Shown: positions 47,701 through 60,859, counted from the stretch's first letter. The stretch: 64,000 nt of DNA from Rosa chinensis (GCF_002994745.2 NC_037094.1:45273139-45337138); one strand, 5' to 3'. Numbers and translations: made by a program. The notes: generated from the letters alone by a model not told the origin.

Positions 47701-48933
47701 CCTTATAGCAGTATCTGACCTCAAACATCGATAACAAAATATCGATTGTCTATGGACAGATAACACATCCTCAAATCCGACTCTAGCCCTCGCATAACAT
47801 TACTCTCATCAAGACGACCCTGCCAACTTATACACAAGTCAAAAACCTTCGCTCAATGTTGTATTGTAGTCCAGTCTGGAATACAAACCGACCAACACAA
47901 TGGTCGCACCAACTTCCACTTCAACTGTACCGCGATCAAGCACACTGGCTCCATCATTTACTTCCTTCTCCATTAAAGGCACCTGAAACGTTCCGCACAA
48001 TAGATTGTCTAGGAGAGAAAGTAAACCTAAACACCGAATCTCCACCTCATATCACTATCGCAACAGGTCTAACAGAACTCGGTCTTAAATTCACCTTAAG
48101 GTTAAAAACACAAGTCCTCAACCTGACCTCCATCACTTGATTCACTGGTTCAGTCCGTCACACAATCTGCAGATAAAATACTGCTCCCGCACCTTATGTG
48201 ATCCTTATGGCATACTAGGACCGACACAAAACTTCGAAATCAAAACTTGTCTAGATCCACAATGATATAGGTACCCTATTTAGTATCACAACACTGGTCG
48301 TCCTCACCACACCACTTGGTCGCAACACCACCATCACCTAAATTCCTTCCCCGTACACAACACAACCACGAATCTGTAACTATTGCACCAAACGCAGACT
48401 ACTCAAGAGTCCATAATCATGTTATCACAACAGTATCTTTAACACAACATAGATAATGTAACACTAGCACTACGAGAATTTGGAAATGAAACTTGCCTTT
48501 CAACTCAAATCAATAATACAACAATCTTTTATCGTCATCATTTCACAAAGTCACAACAAGTTTTCTATGCATCACAATTTAATAAGTGTTCTACCACCTC
48601 AGAACACAAAATCACGCTAAGGTCAAGCCACGACCAATCAACAAAAAATCAACACATGACATTGTATACACAATCAAAGTGGTAGAAAATCTCCACTGCC
48701 ACACATTAAAGTATGCATCACGCAACCAGCACACATAACCACACTCTACAACAGAAGTCACACGCAAGAGTCTAACTATAGACATTAACAAAACTCAACA
48801 CAACATAAACATAACAGAAAGAGATACACTAGTATCATACATTACATTAACACGAAATTAAGGGTGATAAGGTATCTTCCACACCTGAACTCTGCAATCT
48901 AATAACAAACACTCTAGTTCTTCCCCGGAGGCA
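47701..48933. other. Degraded internal retrotransposon sequence
   Basis: It lies between the gag and RT remnants, where the protease and RT N-terminus should be. It is rich in CACAA words, and no protease DSG motif can be read with confidence. Small frames on both strands are not supported. Confidence 0.45.
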
Positions 48934-49953
48934 GCTATCTCTACTGGGTCCCATGTCCACTATCCTGAGGTTGGGTACACTCTCTGGCTAAATACCCTAT
49001 CTGGCGACATCTATAGCATACTCTGCTCTTTAGCTTCGAGCACACACTGGCTGGATGGCCCGCAACTCCGCAGTTGTAACATGTCAATGGCATATCCTGC
49101 CTAATAGATACAACCTTAATAGGTTCAGCTGCAACTCTAGCTGGAGCTGCTGATAAGTCCTCTGCCTTTTCCAGGACCTGCCTTGAGTACCTAAAGCACT
49201 ACTATTCTTTGCAACTATCTTTCCCTTTCCTTGGGAATCCCCCATAGTGGTCATCTCCCCTCGAGGAGTCAGAAGTTCATGTTCAAATGCCAAAGCACTA
49301 GCAAAGATAAGTGCCACAGTAGGCAACTGAAAAGGAGCCACCATATCTCTAATCACCAGGTTTAGTCCCCGTTGGAACTTTCGAGCCAAAGACACTGAAT
49401 CAATCGGCCTAACAAACTGATACAACTGTGAGAACCGGGTCTCATAGTCCTTGACACTCATAGTCCCCTGAGCTAGAGAAATGAATTCAGTCCCCAATTT
49501 CTCCCTCCCTGAAGCGGGAAGGTACATGTCCCGGAAGAGTTCCACAAAACCCTCCTAAGTTATGGTGAGATATATTCCTAGTCCTCAACACAAAATCCCA
49601 TCACCGTCCTGCCTCACCCCTAGAAGAGGAACGTAGCTGTAATCTTCTTCTCCATGTTGGTACAGATCACCATATCATAGTAGGTCTCCATGTTCTCGAT
49701 CCACTAATCAGCCAACAAGTTGTTTGGACCCAAAATGAGCTCATTTTGGGTCCAAACACAAGTAATCTGTACCACCCTGAAATGCCACTGCCCCCAGTCT
49801 AATGACCTCCCTAGTCAGCCTAGTTAGATGAGTAGCATCAACTGTCTCAACAACAGGTAGAATAGGTTGCACCACCTCATTCTCAAGATAGAACTCCTCC
49901 TGAGAGGTAACCGTACCTCTACCCCTGGCCCTGCCTCTCTGAGGATCCATCAC
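48934..49953 (-). pseudogene. gag: Ty3/gypsy gag, broken
   Basis: It starts MMDPQRGRARGRGTV at 49953. The retrotransposon gag domain appears as LFRDMYLPASGREKLGTEF, then SVKDYETRFSQL and ARKFQRGLNLVIRD (49545-49270). Two zinc knuckles follow: CYNCGVAGHPASVC is a complete CCHC, while CYRCRQIGYLAREC has Tyr in place of His. Stops and frame changes lie at about 49741, 49560 and 49090. Confidence 0.85.
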
Positions 49954-50327
49954 CTAAGGGCCATAACAACACATGGTTAACACTTGTATAAAACCTAAAC
50001 ACATGAATAAGTCATATACAAGAACCGTATTAACCAAAATATTAACACAAGGAGGATACAGTTCTATAAACACAATCCCCTAAGTCTAACAAGAGTTCAA
50101 TCTAGAGGTGCCCATTCCTCAAAATACTACAACTCAAGAAGCTATTCAAAGCTCTTACACTTCACCTACAGAGCCGACATGTGCTCTGATGACTTAACAT
50201 TCTAGATGACACTTAACACTCTCACATACCTAATGACTTTATCAATACCGAAGAGTATATGATAGGGATCTGCTGCAGACGGGCCATCACTCGAGTAGTA
50301 CTGACTATCACCAAATATGTACCTTAC

Positions 50328-50339
50328 GCTTTGATACCA
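50328..50339 (-). promoter_or_regulatory. tRNA-Met-type primer binding site
   Basis: The minus strand reads TGGTATCAAAGC, three bases after the LTR end. It differs from the usual TGGTATCAGAGC at one base. Confidence 0.8.
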
Positions 50340-50342
50340 AAT

Positions 50343-53162
50343 TGTCATACCCCGAATTTCGAATAAAGAAATTTGAATTTGAAACGCGATAACTTAACGA
50401 GCACAAGCAAACACTTAGAAAGTTTTCCATTTAAACTAAGCAACAAAACAAACTGAGCTCACAATGTCAATACAAACTTGTTCTTTAGAGTCACATATTA
50501 CATTACAGGGAGTTTATAAATTAAACTGAACAACAATTCAATAAGTAAACACACTCACTACACTTACTACTCAGCGGAAGACTCAAACTAAAAGTACACT
50601 TCTACGTCCAAGCTAGGACAACAACAATACCTCAGCTTCCACGACTGTTACTCTGACCTGCACAATAACCCATATACCAAGGAATAGTACACCAGGTTGA
50701 AACAACAAACCCGGTAAGCTTTTGCAAGCTCGTGTGAATAAACCTAAATAACCACAAAACACCTTTCCGACTCAAAGATAACAAATCAACTCAAAAATTA
50801 ATTCCAACATCAAAATCCTTTTCTTTTTAAAGAAAACAATAGTCACCACTGTGAAAACCAAATTATTCTAAATGAAAACCGGTAATTCCTGCATAGAAAA
50901 TTAGTTTAGGAAATCACCGAAAAGCACACAATCCAAAATAGAAATCATAGTAATCCCTGTATATGGTTTAATTCTGGAGATCACATTAAAATCAAACAAA
51001 AGAAATCATAGTAATTCCTGCATATAGTTTAGTTCAGGAGATTACTTAAAAATCAACAATAGAATGAAAAAGGAAAATAAATAGGAAAATCAAACAACTC
51101 ACGCTAAAACCGAGAAACCACCATTCAACTCCAAAATGACTCATACATCACTAAAGTGATAAAATCATATTATTTCAACTCACACCATAATGTGAAAATC
51201 AAGTCCCTTATGGACAATAAAAGAAAGAAACCACTTGAAACTTTGTTTTAAAAACGTGTATTCATGAGTCCCAGGTAACCACGTGTTACCCCCCATGACA
51301 TACAATGGCGAACAGACTATAGCTCTAATTGATCATAACCACTCACCCGGCCAAAGGCGTGGTTCCCAATATATTTTCCTTGTCACTATTGTGACACCAG
51401 ATCCGTAGATCTGAAAACATTTAAAAAGTCCCACACAACTCAAAATGTTACCCCAAAACTCAAATACTCTTTCAATACAATAAAATCAACAATTACATAT
51501 ATGATATATTGTATTCCCGCAAAGAGTAAATGCTCACAACAGTAATCCGAACAAATTCACAATTTATTACACATAACAAAATGCCATGCCATCAAGGTAT
51601 ATATTCCACGTAAATACACACACACACACACACGTAGTCATCCACTCAGCAATGCCACTAATACCAACTATAGTCCACAATCGCAAAACTAGAGAAAAAT
51701 CATTTTTATACTTAAAATTTCATTTTACTTACCTATGAATTATAGTCGATCAGATTCATATAATTTAAAACAAATCTTTATTTCCAGAAAACAGTTTCAC
51801 AATTTAGTGATTAAACTGAACGATAAAGTAACTCGGTTCATAAATGAACCATGTGAGATTTACTCACCTCTAATTCCAGCTACGTCTTCTCTAACAGCCA
51901 AGATCACATAATCACAAAATGTTCGCCCAATACAATTCAGTCAAGCACCTAATCATATACGGTCTCAACTTAGCACATAAATCACCAAATATAATTATAC
52001 AACAATCCAACAGTCAGATCTTCACGAATCGCATTAAGGATTATCTTCTCAAAATTATACGACGATCCAACGGTCTGATCCTCATCTGAGACCATCCAGC
52101 GTCTTTGGTTCTACAATTAATGCAATCAAAACCATAAGTCGATCAGACGGCCTGATCCTCACGGATAAAAAACCGAAACGATCGAGACTGTAAAAACCCT
52201 AACTTAATCATGCAATCTCTAAAACTTACGTGTTGTATATCGAAAAACTCATATGGACGAGTAGATCGTATATAGAACCTGAAACTGTCCTTGACATGGT
52301 TGGAATCGCCGCCAATCTTCTAGTTGGGTGGTGGAACCTATGACAAAATCTTCATCTCAACATGTACAACAACTTTCACAATTAGCACCAAGTCTAAATC
52401 AAATCGGAATAGTCGAAAATTACCTCAACAGTGGGTAGATCGGAAAATTTGCCCAGTTTTCCGATTTGCCTTGGTTCTCCTTCCACACTTTGATTATGTT
52501 AATTCCGCTTGGTGAGCATGATCAGCATCTTCAGAGGGTTCCAAAATGACTGGTGGCGAAGCTTGGGGTGGCCGGACGGCGAAGAAATTGGCTTTGATTG
52601 AAACTGAGCTTGGATCGGACCTTGCTTGCTGCGCCGTGTAGCGGCGGAGATAGGCCGAGATGCTACCCCAGATCGACGGAGGAGGAAAAGCTGAAGCTAT
52701 TACAAGTGGTGGCGAGTCCAACGGCAGTTGGACAATGGAGATATCATCGGGAGACGAAAAAAGGTGATTTCTGGTCGAGGAGAGAGAAAGGGGCGGGTTC
52801 CCAAATTTGGAAATCTGCCCTTTTTAACAAATTTCAGAAAATTTAGTCCTTTATACAAAAATGGAAACTTTTTCCGAAAGCCATTACTTCTTCATACTAA
52901 CTCCGATTTTCGCGTTCCGCATATGCATGAACTCGTATTGACGCGCTCTACAACTTTTGTGAAGGAAGTTTTCACATAATTCTAACATATAAAAAGTCTA
53001 CCTTTGAATCGAAGCATTTCGAGCAAATAATTGTCCGAAATAATTTCTAATTCTCGATTAAGCATAAGAACAAGGCATCAAAACCATAATTTGTACCAAC
53101 TGCGACATTTATTAATTTCACGTACTAAACAAGAAATTAATACGAAAATCTATGTCATTACA
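50343..53162 (-). repeat. 5' LTR (2820 bp) of the truncated gypsy element
   Basis: On the minus strand it starts TGTAATGACATAG and ends GGGGTATGACA, next to the primer site. It shares blocks with the solo LTR at 43092-45636, for instance GCCAAAGGCGTGGTTCCC and the conserved block at 52880-53002. A (CA)n run lies at 51609-51633. Confidence 0.85.
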
Positions 53163-54100
53163 TTGGGAACCATTCCTTTGGCCGGGTGAATGGTTACGAT
53201 AAGTTAGAGCTCTAGTATATCTGTCATGGTATCTCATGGGAGCAATGGTCTGAGGTTACTTGCGACTCATGAATACGTGTTTTCAAAAGAGAGTCTTGAG
53301 AGTATTCTTTCTTTTGTGATCCATGGGGGACTTGATTTCATACTTGAATTGTTGAGCTTTGAACGGAATCAAGGAGTGAGTTGTTTTCCTTTGTTGAATT
53401 TTGAAAGAAAAAGAGGTGTGAGTTGTTTTCCTTGAGTTGAAATGATGGTTTCTTGTTTTGTTTGCATGAGTTGTTTTGGTATGATTATAACGTAATCTCC
53501 TGAACTAAACTTTATGCAGGGATTACTATGATTTTGGATTGTGTGATTCTACGTGATCTCCTAAACTAATTTTCTATGTAGGGATTACTAGTTTTACTTA
53601 ATGTAAATTGCGAGTGCGGTTGTGGTTTGATATTTATAATTCTTTGCGAGATTATGGTGAGTTGTGAAATGAATTTATAATGTCACAGTGGTGATAAATG
53701 CTTCCTGTTGAGAGGAAATGAGTGTGATTACGTGGTTTTATCATTGAGATTAAAAATGATTTGAAATGTCACTGATGCGACAATTACTTCTGTTGAGACA
53801 AATGAAGAATGATTTTGTGGTCTGTTGTTGCATCTTAAAATGTTTTAAAACGACACTTGAGTCGGAATTGTATTAGTTGAAGTTCCGAGGTTTTGGGCTG
53901 AGTTGAGAGTTAGAGCATGTGGATTTTAGTCACAAGTTGACTTACTTAAGCATGATATTGAAGGATGTGAAATTGATGGTTATTGTTGGGATATATCCAT
54001 GGTGATTGTTTAGGTTGAGACGACTTAAGCATGCGTTTCTATTTTGGCTGTTTTAGTTTATCCACACGAGCTTCAAAAGCTTACCGGGTTTTGTACTTAC
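53163..54100 (+). repeat. LTR fragment in opposite orientation
   Basis: It is a reversed, partial relative of the adjacent LTR: its start (TTGGGAACCATTCCTTTGGC) corresponds to the GCCAAAGGCGTGGTTCCCAA region near 51353, and its end (AAGCTTTTGAAGCTC-type word with ACCGGGTT) to that near 50711. Both outer parts are missing. It probably served as target for the neighbouring insertions. Confidence 0.75.
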
Positions 54101-54143
54101 ATAAGCATTTGCAAGCATAATTAGCTATAATAAGTAGCGCTCA

Positions 54144-54607
54144 TGATACAGCCAGCGATACCAACTATCGCCAACTGTGTGAACTACGGAAACACAGCCA
54201 AACAGGCTACCACCTAAGCCCCGGCTCACCCCCAGATCATCGCTGACGTGCCGCCACGCGCCGCGCCAAGTTAGCATCAGAAGCTCCAGAAGCTATGAAC
54301 TGAAGTACATCAGTCCCACATCGAAAACATGGAAGAGCTCAGCCTCTTCCCCACCTATAAAAGGTTCTCTCCTCTCTCTTCATTAATTACGCATTTACTA
54401 CTTACCTACTGTTATTCTGTCAACATAAATACATTGACTAACTTAGGCATCGGAGAAGAGAAGACCGCCCAGCGCGGTCTCCCTCTGACGCCGCTTTGTA
54501 TTTCACTTGACAGGTAGCGGAAGCTCTAAGAACATTACAAGTAGCGGTCCGCCTATCGGACTAGCGTTAACAAAGATTAAGCTACCGCTCAATCATAAAC
54601 ATTAACA
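54144..54607 (+). repeat. 5' LTR of the Tat-lineage element
   Basis: The end (CATAAACATTAACA) is fixed by the primer site one base later. The start is uncertain; TGATACAGCC at 54144 is the best candidate. The TATA box TATAAAAG is at 54356-54363, followed by a CT-rich stretch. Confidence 0.65.
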
Positions 54608-54608
54608 T

Positions 54609-54626
54609 TGGCGCCGTCTTTGGGAA
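54609..54626 (+). promoter_or_regulatory. Primer binding site of the Tat-lineage element
   Basis: TGGCGCCGTCTTTGGGAA resembles the TGGCGCCGTCTGTGGGAA primer site common in Tat-type elements, with one difference. Confidence 0.85.
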
Positions 54627-54660
54627 CCCTTGAACAAAAGGCCATCCCACCACAACCACC

Positions 54661-56400
54661 ATGACTAACGGTAGTGGGGGAAACGCGAAGGAGCAAGCAG
54701 ATCAATCTGCCAACCCCCATCCCACTAACCCAGCGGTTAACGTTAACCGAGCACTATTCAACACTCCGGTCAACCCTAGCGTGGAACCCCAGGGTTCATC
54801 CCAGGTCCCGCTAACCTAGACTGTAGCGGAGGCACAACCAGGCAGTAGTCGCCCACCAGGCCGGGATCTGCTATGTATGAGCTGGCATTGGCGGACCTCC
54901 ACAAGGTGAATAGAGAGTGCGAACAAGAGCGTAGAGAGAAGGCCGAGCCCCAAAAGCAAGTGGCCACGCTGATGTCAAAATTCGACTAGTTGAAAAGGGC
55001 GCTGGAGGCAAACTCTAACCCAGCGCAGAGTGAGCAATCGCGGAGACCCAGAGTAACCGTACCAATCATACAAATGCAGGTACCGCCGAACCCACCAGAA
55101 CTATTGGGAATGGGCCCACCTCCCCTGCCCTGCCCAATGATGGAACAGGAAGCGGAGTCACAGCAGCACACTAACCGCTCGGTAGCTAGGGCCAGGACCG
55201 AGGGTAATCCACCTGTCCCCAGGCGGGAGCTGGTTCAGTGGAATCTCCAGGTAGGGCTTGTTGGCGACACAACTGCCTTAATCCTAGAGAGAATGTAGCA
55301 ATTAGAGCAAATGCTAATCCGAGCAGAGGCAGGCGCCCCAGCGCTAATCCCAAATCCGCTCTTTGGGTCTAGACCAGGACCATTCACTGCCAGGATCTTG
55401 CAAGTCGTCAGACCAGCATATGTAAAGACACCAAAGATGTCACATTACAACGGCATGACCGACCCTTTCGTTCACATGGACACCTTCAAGAAGGTCACTA
55501 ACAACAAGGGATTTGATGACGCCACCCTCTGCCACTTATTCAGCGAAATATTGGATAGTGAGGATATGAGTTGGTTCTTTGAGTGCCCACCTGGATCCAT
55601 CGACTCATTCCAGGCACTATCAAATGCTTTCTTCTCTCGGTTTATCCTCCTAGCCGCCGGACATCACAACACAAGTCAGTTGTTCAACGTCAAACAGGGC
55701 GCCGAGGAGGCATTGAAGGCATTTGTCACCAGGTGGAGGGTAGCAGCGTCTCAGTGCCGCGATCTTGACAAAACAATGGCGTTGGCAGCCTTCAAGCAAG
55801 GACTTTTCAAGGGGCCATTTCTCTACCACCTCAATTACAATCACCCAAATGCCACGTATGACTACGTCATGGGTGAGGCAGTCATCCATGCACAGACAGA
55901 ATTCATCACATATGGAGAAACCCCACCATCGCCGCGAACACTGGAAAAGTCCGCTCAGCCCTTCTCTAGCCAGCAGGAAACCGCTAACAAAACCTCTGTT
56001 ACGCCGCCAACTGATAAAAAGATAGAGTGGCAACAGGGTAACTACCAGAGCAAGCGGCAGAAGGACCAACATTACAACAAGGGCCGGACAACTGCTCATC
56101 CCATGGGGATAACCGTAACAAACCGACGGAGTCCTCTCAGCTATACACGGTGTTTACAGTCCTCATAGCCTCATATGAGGAGATATACGACCAGTGCAAG
56201 GACCAGATTCCTCCAGCACCCCCAAGAAAGTATCCAAGAGTAGGAAAACCATGGAACACCGGCAAGTGGTGCAAATACCACGAGAACATTGGTCACAACA
56301 CCAACAATTGCAATGCTCTCAAAACAACTATTGAGACTTTGTACCGTAATGGCAAGATAGAGCAATTCAAGGTACGCCAAAAGCCACCAGTGGTCGCCAA
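54661..56400 (+). pseudogene. gag: Tat-type gag, broken
   Basis: It starts MTNGSGGNAKEQADQSANPH at 54661. It is interrupted by stops at about 54818 and 55296 and by frame changes. The gag domain is readable in 55311-56168: VKTPKMSHYNGMTDPFVH, SWFFECPPGSIDSFQ, AFFSRFI, EEALKAFVTRWR. After a further frameshift (56150) comes the variant zinc finger CKYHENIGHNTNNC, usual in Tat gag. Confidence 0.85.
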
Positions 56401-57112
56401 CATTGAGCCCATGGGCAGCATCAACACCATCGATGGTAGTGCTCCAATCACCAACATGTCTCATAGGGCAAGAAAGCGCTATGCACGCGCTAACCACCCC
56501 AAGGAAGTTTGCAACATCCGCTATGAGAGATCTGCTAAACTTCCAAGATCTGGCTGGGAACCCATCACCTTCTCGGAGGAGGAAGAGCGCAGAGTACATC
56601 TGCCCCACGACGGTTCATTCTTGATTGACACCATACTCAACAAATGGTTAGTGGGAAGAGTCCTTGTCGACAGTGGATCTGCTATCAATGTCATCTTCAA
56701 TGGCTACTACAACCAACTCCAGCGGAACAGAAAATTGCTCCAGGACCACGAGCCACTGCTCAGCTTCTCTGGTGATGTCACACAACGTTTGGGTTATGAC
56801 TACATGCAACTAGTTATTGGCGCTAGTCCATGTACGGTGGAGATACATAAGGAGTTCATCATGGTCGATTGCTTCAGTTCATATAATGCCATCATCGGTC
56901 GACCGGCGCTTAACAAGCTCAAGTGCATCATAGCCGGATACATGCTTCTCATGAAGTTCCCCACACCCAATTGGACAGGATGTGTGAAAGGAAGCCAACA
57001 GCTGGCACGAGAATGTTACTCAATAACGGTCGCACAATCAGCATGCCGCCATGAGATCCTAACAGTAGGAAACCATATACCAGCGGCCAATATCTTTGAA
57101 GACCCTAAATAA
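56401..57112 (+). pseudogene. pol: Retroviral-type aspartic protease
   Basis: In frame with the zinc finger, GRVLVDSGSAINVIF carries the catalytic DSG (near 56666-56680), and SYNAIIGRPALNKLK is the second conserved block. The frame is closed by TAA at 57110-57112, although the downstream sequence continues in the same phase into the RT. Confidence 0.85.
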
Positions 57113-58102
57113 GTCAAAAAGGAACCTGTCAACCTAGAAACATCCTGGAGGGTTGTCAGCATCTCCGACGAACACCCTGAGCGGTCAGTCCACATCGGCG
57201 CCCCAGAGGTAGCGGCTAAACTCACCGAGTTTCTACGTGACAATGATGCCGTCTTTGCGTGGTCCTACGCTGACATGCCAGGGATCTCCCTTGAGATCAT
57301 CACACACAAGTTGAGCATCAAACCATCCTTCTATCCTGTCAAGCAGCGGCGAAGGGCTTTTGATGAAGAGAGGTATCAGGCAATAGGAGAGGAAGTCGCC
57401 AAACTCCAGCACATCGGGTTCATCGGCCAAGTCAATTGCCCTCAGTGGATTTCCAACCTGGTCATGGTCAAGAAACCTAGTGGAAAGTGGTGGATGTGTG
57501 TCGACTTCAAGGGCCTCAACAAGGCATGCCCCAAGGACAGGTTCCCGCTACCCCGCATAGATCAGTTGGTCGATGTAACCGCTGTACACGAGCTACTTAG
57601 CATGATGGACGCCTTCACCGGCTATAATCAGATCAAGATGCACCCTGGGGACCAAGAGCGCACCGCCTTCACCACCGACAAGGGCCTATATTGTTACAAT
57701 GTCATGCCCTTTGGTTTGAAGAACACCGGTGCAACCTATGAGCGGTTGATGAATGCCATGTTTACTGAGCACGTCGGCAAGGTAATAGAGGTCTATGTGA
57801 ATGACATGTTGGTAAAAAGCATGAAGGCCAGCGGACACGTGGCAAACCTTAGAATCATATTTGCCATTCTCTTGGCTTATGGTATGCGCCTTAACCCAGA
57901 AAAATGTTTGTTTGGCGTCACCGCCAGCAAATTTTTGGGCTACATAGTCAGCGAATGGGGCATAGAGGCCAATCCTAACAAGGTGCAAGCCATCCTCAAC
58001 ATGAAGGCCCCGGAGTGGAAGGTACACATTTAGAGCCTCTAGGGAAAGCTAACCGCCCTATCTCGGTTCATCTCCAGACTTACCGACAGATGTCTCCCAT
58101 TT
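57113..58102 (+). pseudogene. pol: Reverse transcriptase with altered catalytic box
   Basis: AVFAWSYADMPGIS leads into the RT domain (57275-58030): KKPSGKWWMCVDFKGLNKAC, PRIDQLVD, MMDAFTGYNQIKMHPGD, VMPFGLKNTGATYERLMN. The active-site box reads YVND where YVDD is expected, so a metal-binding Asp is replaced by Asn. Two in-frame TAG codons at about 58031 and 58040 follow before the connection domain (LTALSRFISRLTDRCLPFF). Confidence 0.9.
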
Positions 58103-58620
58103 TTCAAAGTGCTGAAAAACACACACAAGAAAGTAATTGACTGGACCGCAGAGTGTGATGTGGCATTCCAGAGCTTGAAGGAATACTTAGCAGCAGTCCC
58201 AATTCTTTCCATTCCTGTACAGGGTGAGACACTATACATCTACCTAGCGGTATCCCTATCAGTGGTAAGCTGCGCCATCGTGCTACAAGAGGGCCAGAGG
58301 AACTCCGGTATTCTACGCCGGCAGGGGCATGAATGGGGCGGAGACGAGATATCCCCCTTTGGAGAGGCTCTCTCTCGCACTCATTGTTGCCACTAGGCAC
58401 CTCCGCCAATACTTTTAGGCACACACAATTCATGTCCTAACAAACCAACCGCTGAGGCAAATAATGTAGAATCCCGAGCACTCCAGGAGCCTCAGCAAGT
58501 GGGTCATTGAGCTCAGTGAGTTCGACATTGACTACAAGCCAAGGACAGCCATGAAAGGCCAAGCAGTGGCAGATTTCATCGTTGAACTCACCGAGCTTCA
58601 GGATGAACCCAACCTAGGGG
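58103..58620 (+). pseudogene. RNase H (first, retroviral position)
   Basis: FKVLKNTHKKVIDWTAEC leads in, with IYLAVSLSVVSCAIVLQEG as the N-terminal strand region; the usual Asp is not conserved. After a frameshift near 58300 other frames give ERLSLALIVATRHLRQYF and WVIELSEFDIDYKPR, with stops between them. Non-functional. Confidence 0.75.
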
Positions 58621-59122
58621 TACAAGAGGCCAACACAGAAATGGTAACCGCTGGGGAACCAGCCCCCCAGCAGCAGTCAGACTAGAACCTCCACGTAGGC
58701 GGCTCCGCCTGCGGCGCAGGAGTCATCTTGACCGGACCAGGAGGACTAAACAGGGAATACGCGTTAAAATTCAATTTCAAAGCCTCAAACAACATGGCGG
58801 AGTATGAAGCTCTCATTGTCGGTTTCTCCTCGCCATCGACTCAGGAGCTGACAGTGTCAACATATTCAGCGACTCTCAACTAGTCGTTAACCAGGTCAAC
58901 AACAGCTTCCAGGCCAAAGACCAGTAGTTAGCAGCATACTTGGTGTACGTCAAGACACTACTCAAAAAATTCAAATTTCACACCATCAAGCAGATTCCCA
59001 GGGAAAAGAATGCCAAGGCTGATTCACTGGCAAGACTAGCAACCGCTCAACCACACCAAAGTCCAGCGGAACCAAGGGTGGAGCGCCTTGACAAGCCAAG
59101 CATCACCAAAACCCTGGCGTAA
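58621..59122 (+). pseudogene. Second, archaeal-type RNase H
   Basis: HVGGSACGAGVILTGPGG is the first strand block; the usual Asp of VDGS is Gly. ASNNMAEYEALIVG gives the Glu, and after a frameshift DSGADSVNIFSDSQLVVNQV gives an Asp. The end is IKQIPREKNAKADSLARLAT. A second RNase H of this type is a hallmark of the Tat lineage. It is broken by a stop near 58684 and a frameshift near 58828. Confidence 0.82.
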
Positions 59123-59152
59123 ATCTTCAACATTGAGGTCAATCCCAACTAG

Positions 59153-60401
59153 ATGGATGAAATCATAGCGTACAGGCGCAATGGAACACTACCCACCTAC
59201 AAGGTCGAAGCAAGGCAGCTTAAGCGGAGAGCAACCAGCTATAACATCCAGAATGGCAAGCTTTACTGCCAGGGGTTCACCCATCCCAACCTCCGGTATC
59301 TGACCCCAGAAGAGGGAAAGGCAGTTCTGGCAATGATACACGCTGGGGAATGTGGAAACCACTGGAGCGCCAGGTCTTTGGCCAATCGTACAATGTGACA
59401 AGGTTACTTTTGGCCCACGCTCGGCAATGACGCCAAGAAGGTCTCCAGGTCTTGCCACAAGTGTCAACAATACGCTGACCTTCCCCATGCCCCGGCGGAG
59501 CCCCTGTTGATCATAATTGGCCCATGGATCCACTCCATGTGGGGCCTGGACTTGCTTGGAAAACTCCCAACCGCTAAGGGCCAATTCAAGTACATCATCA
59601 TCGCCATCGACTACAATAGTAAGTGAATAGAGGAGGAGCCGCTAGCGGCCATAACTATCGCCACGGTAACCCACTTCCTTTGGAAGAACATCTACTGCTG
59701 CTACGGCGTCCCCCACACAATCATCACAGACAATGGCACACAGTTCAATAACAAGGAACTCATATCTTTTACCGCCAACCTGGGCACCAAGTTGAGTTTT
59801 GAATATGTCGCTCACCCCCAAACCAACGTCCAAGTCGAAGCAGCAAACAAGATAATCAAGAAGCTGCTAAAAAAGAAGCTCAACGACGCCAAGGGATTAT
59901 GGGCAGAGAAACTCCCGAAAGTACTTTGGGCCATCAGGACTACTCCCACTTCCGCCACCGGTAAAACACCATTCTGCATGATGTTCGGCACTACTAGTTG
60001 AGGTCACCCAACCATTCTGCATAATAGCCGTCCTACTAGTTGAGGTCACCCAACCTACCGCTAGGGTCGAGGGCTACTGCTCTGAGACCAACAACGAAGG
60101 CGTCAACCTCAACAAGGACCTCCTTGAAGAAGGACGCCACAAGGCCCATTTGCACAACTTGCAAAAGAAGCAACGGGTATCACGTTTCTACAACGCCAGA
60201 GTCAAAGCCCGCAACCTCCAACTGAGGAACCGGGTAATGAAGGAAGTCATTCCACCGCCAATGGCACTCCGCCCAACTTGGGAAGGACCGTACAAAATAT
60301 TAGAAGTCGTTAGCCCCAGAACCTTCTACTTAATGGACAAGGATGGTGTCACAGCGACCCACCCTTGGAACACCGAGCACCTTCGGTATTATTACAAATA
60401 G
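59153..60401 (+). pseudogene. pol: Integrase, broken
   Basis: The zinc-binding part runs from IHAGECGNH to CHKCQQ. The DDE core is present as WGLDLLGKLP, ITDNGTQF and the Glu in QVEAANKI. The C-terminal part ends WNTEHLRYYYK at 60401. Stops occur at about 59396, 59626 and 59999. A small direct repeat (ACTAGTTGAGGTCACCCAAC) at about 59993 and 60035 adds a local duplication. Confidence 0.88.
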
Positions 60402-60859
60402 TCATGCCGCTACCCAAGAGCATCTTGACCTAGCTAAATTTTTGTTCAACATTTAGCTAAGGGAAGCTACCTAACAGGTACAACCCCCCTTTTGTAAACG
60501 CTGACCTATTAGCTATCAATGAAACGAGGAATTATTCAAACCATTGTCTCCAAGTCCAAGCACAAGAGTTAACTGGCAACGCCAACAATATTTGGCTGAC
60601 CACATCCGCTACATCATGCACTTGGAACAATTTTAATTCCTTTAATGTTTCGTTAATTAGTAAAAGCGCAAGTCAAAAATCTAGAGGTAAAACAACATTC
60701 AAACAACAGTCATCGAAAGGAATCCCACACTTCAAATATTTCAAAAGCAAAATACTTCGTATATTCAGGGTCGGGAATCCCCACCCAAAAGTAGTCACAT
60801 TACAAAAATAAATAGGCCTCAGCGGCATTACAAAAGCTACGGAGTATTCGTCACTAATT
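60402..60859. other. Spacer between integrase and antisense gene
   Basis: No ORF. It contains TAGCTAAGGGAAGCTACC (about 60465), which could be a purine-rich tract. It is the shared 3' region of the two convergent coding units. Confidence 0.45.

Larger units (their letters stand above)
47412..53162 (-). mobile_element. Truncated Ty3/gypsy retrotransposon, minus strand
   Basis: On the minus strand: 5' LTR (53162-50343), tRNA-Met-type primer site, gag (49953 to about 48934), degraded sequence, and the first part of the reverse transcriptase ending next to the hAT element. RNase H, integrase and 3' LTR are missing. The RT words ([24 protein letters not shown]) fit the chromovirus branch, but this short piece cannot settle the lineage. 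Several frameshifts and stops show it is dead. Confidence 0.8.

Noticed and set aside
55650..56099. 149-codon minus-strand ORF
   Set aside because: Antisense shadow of the gag domain.
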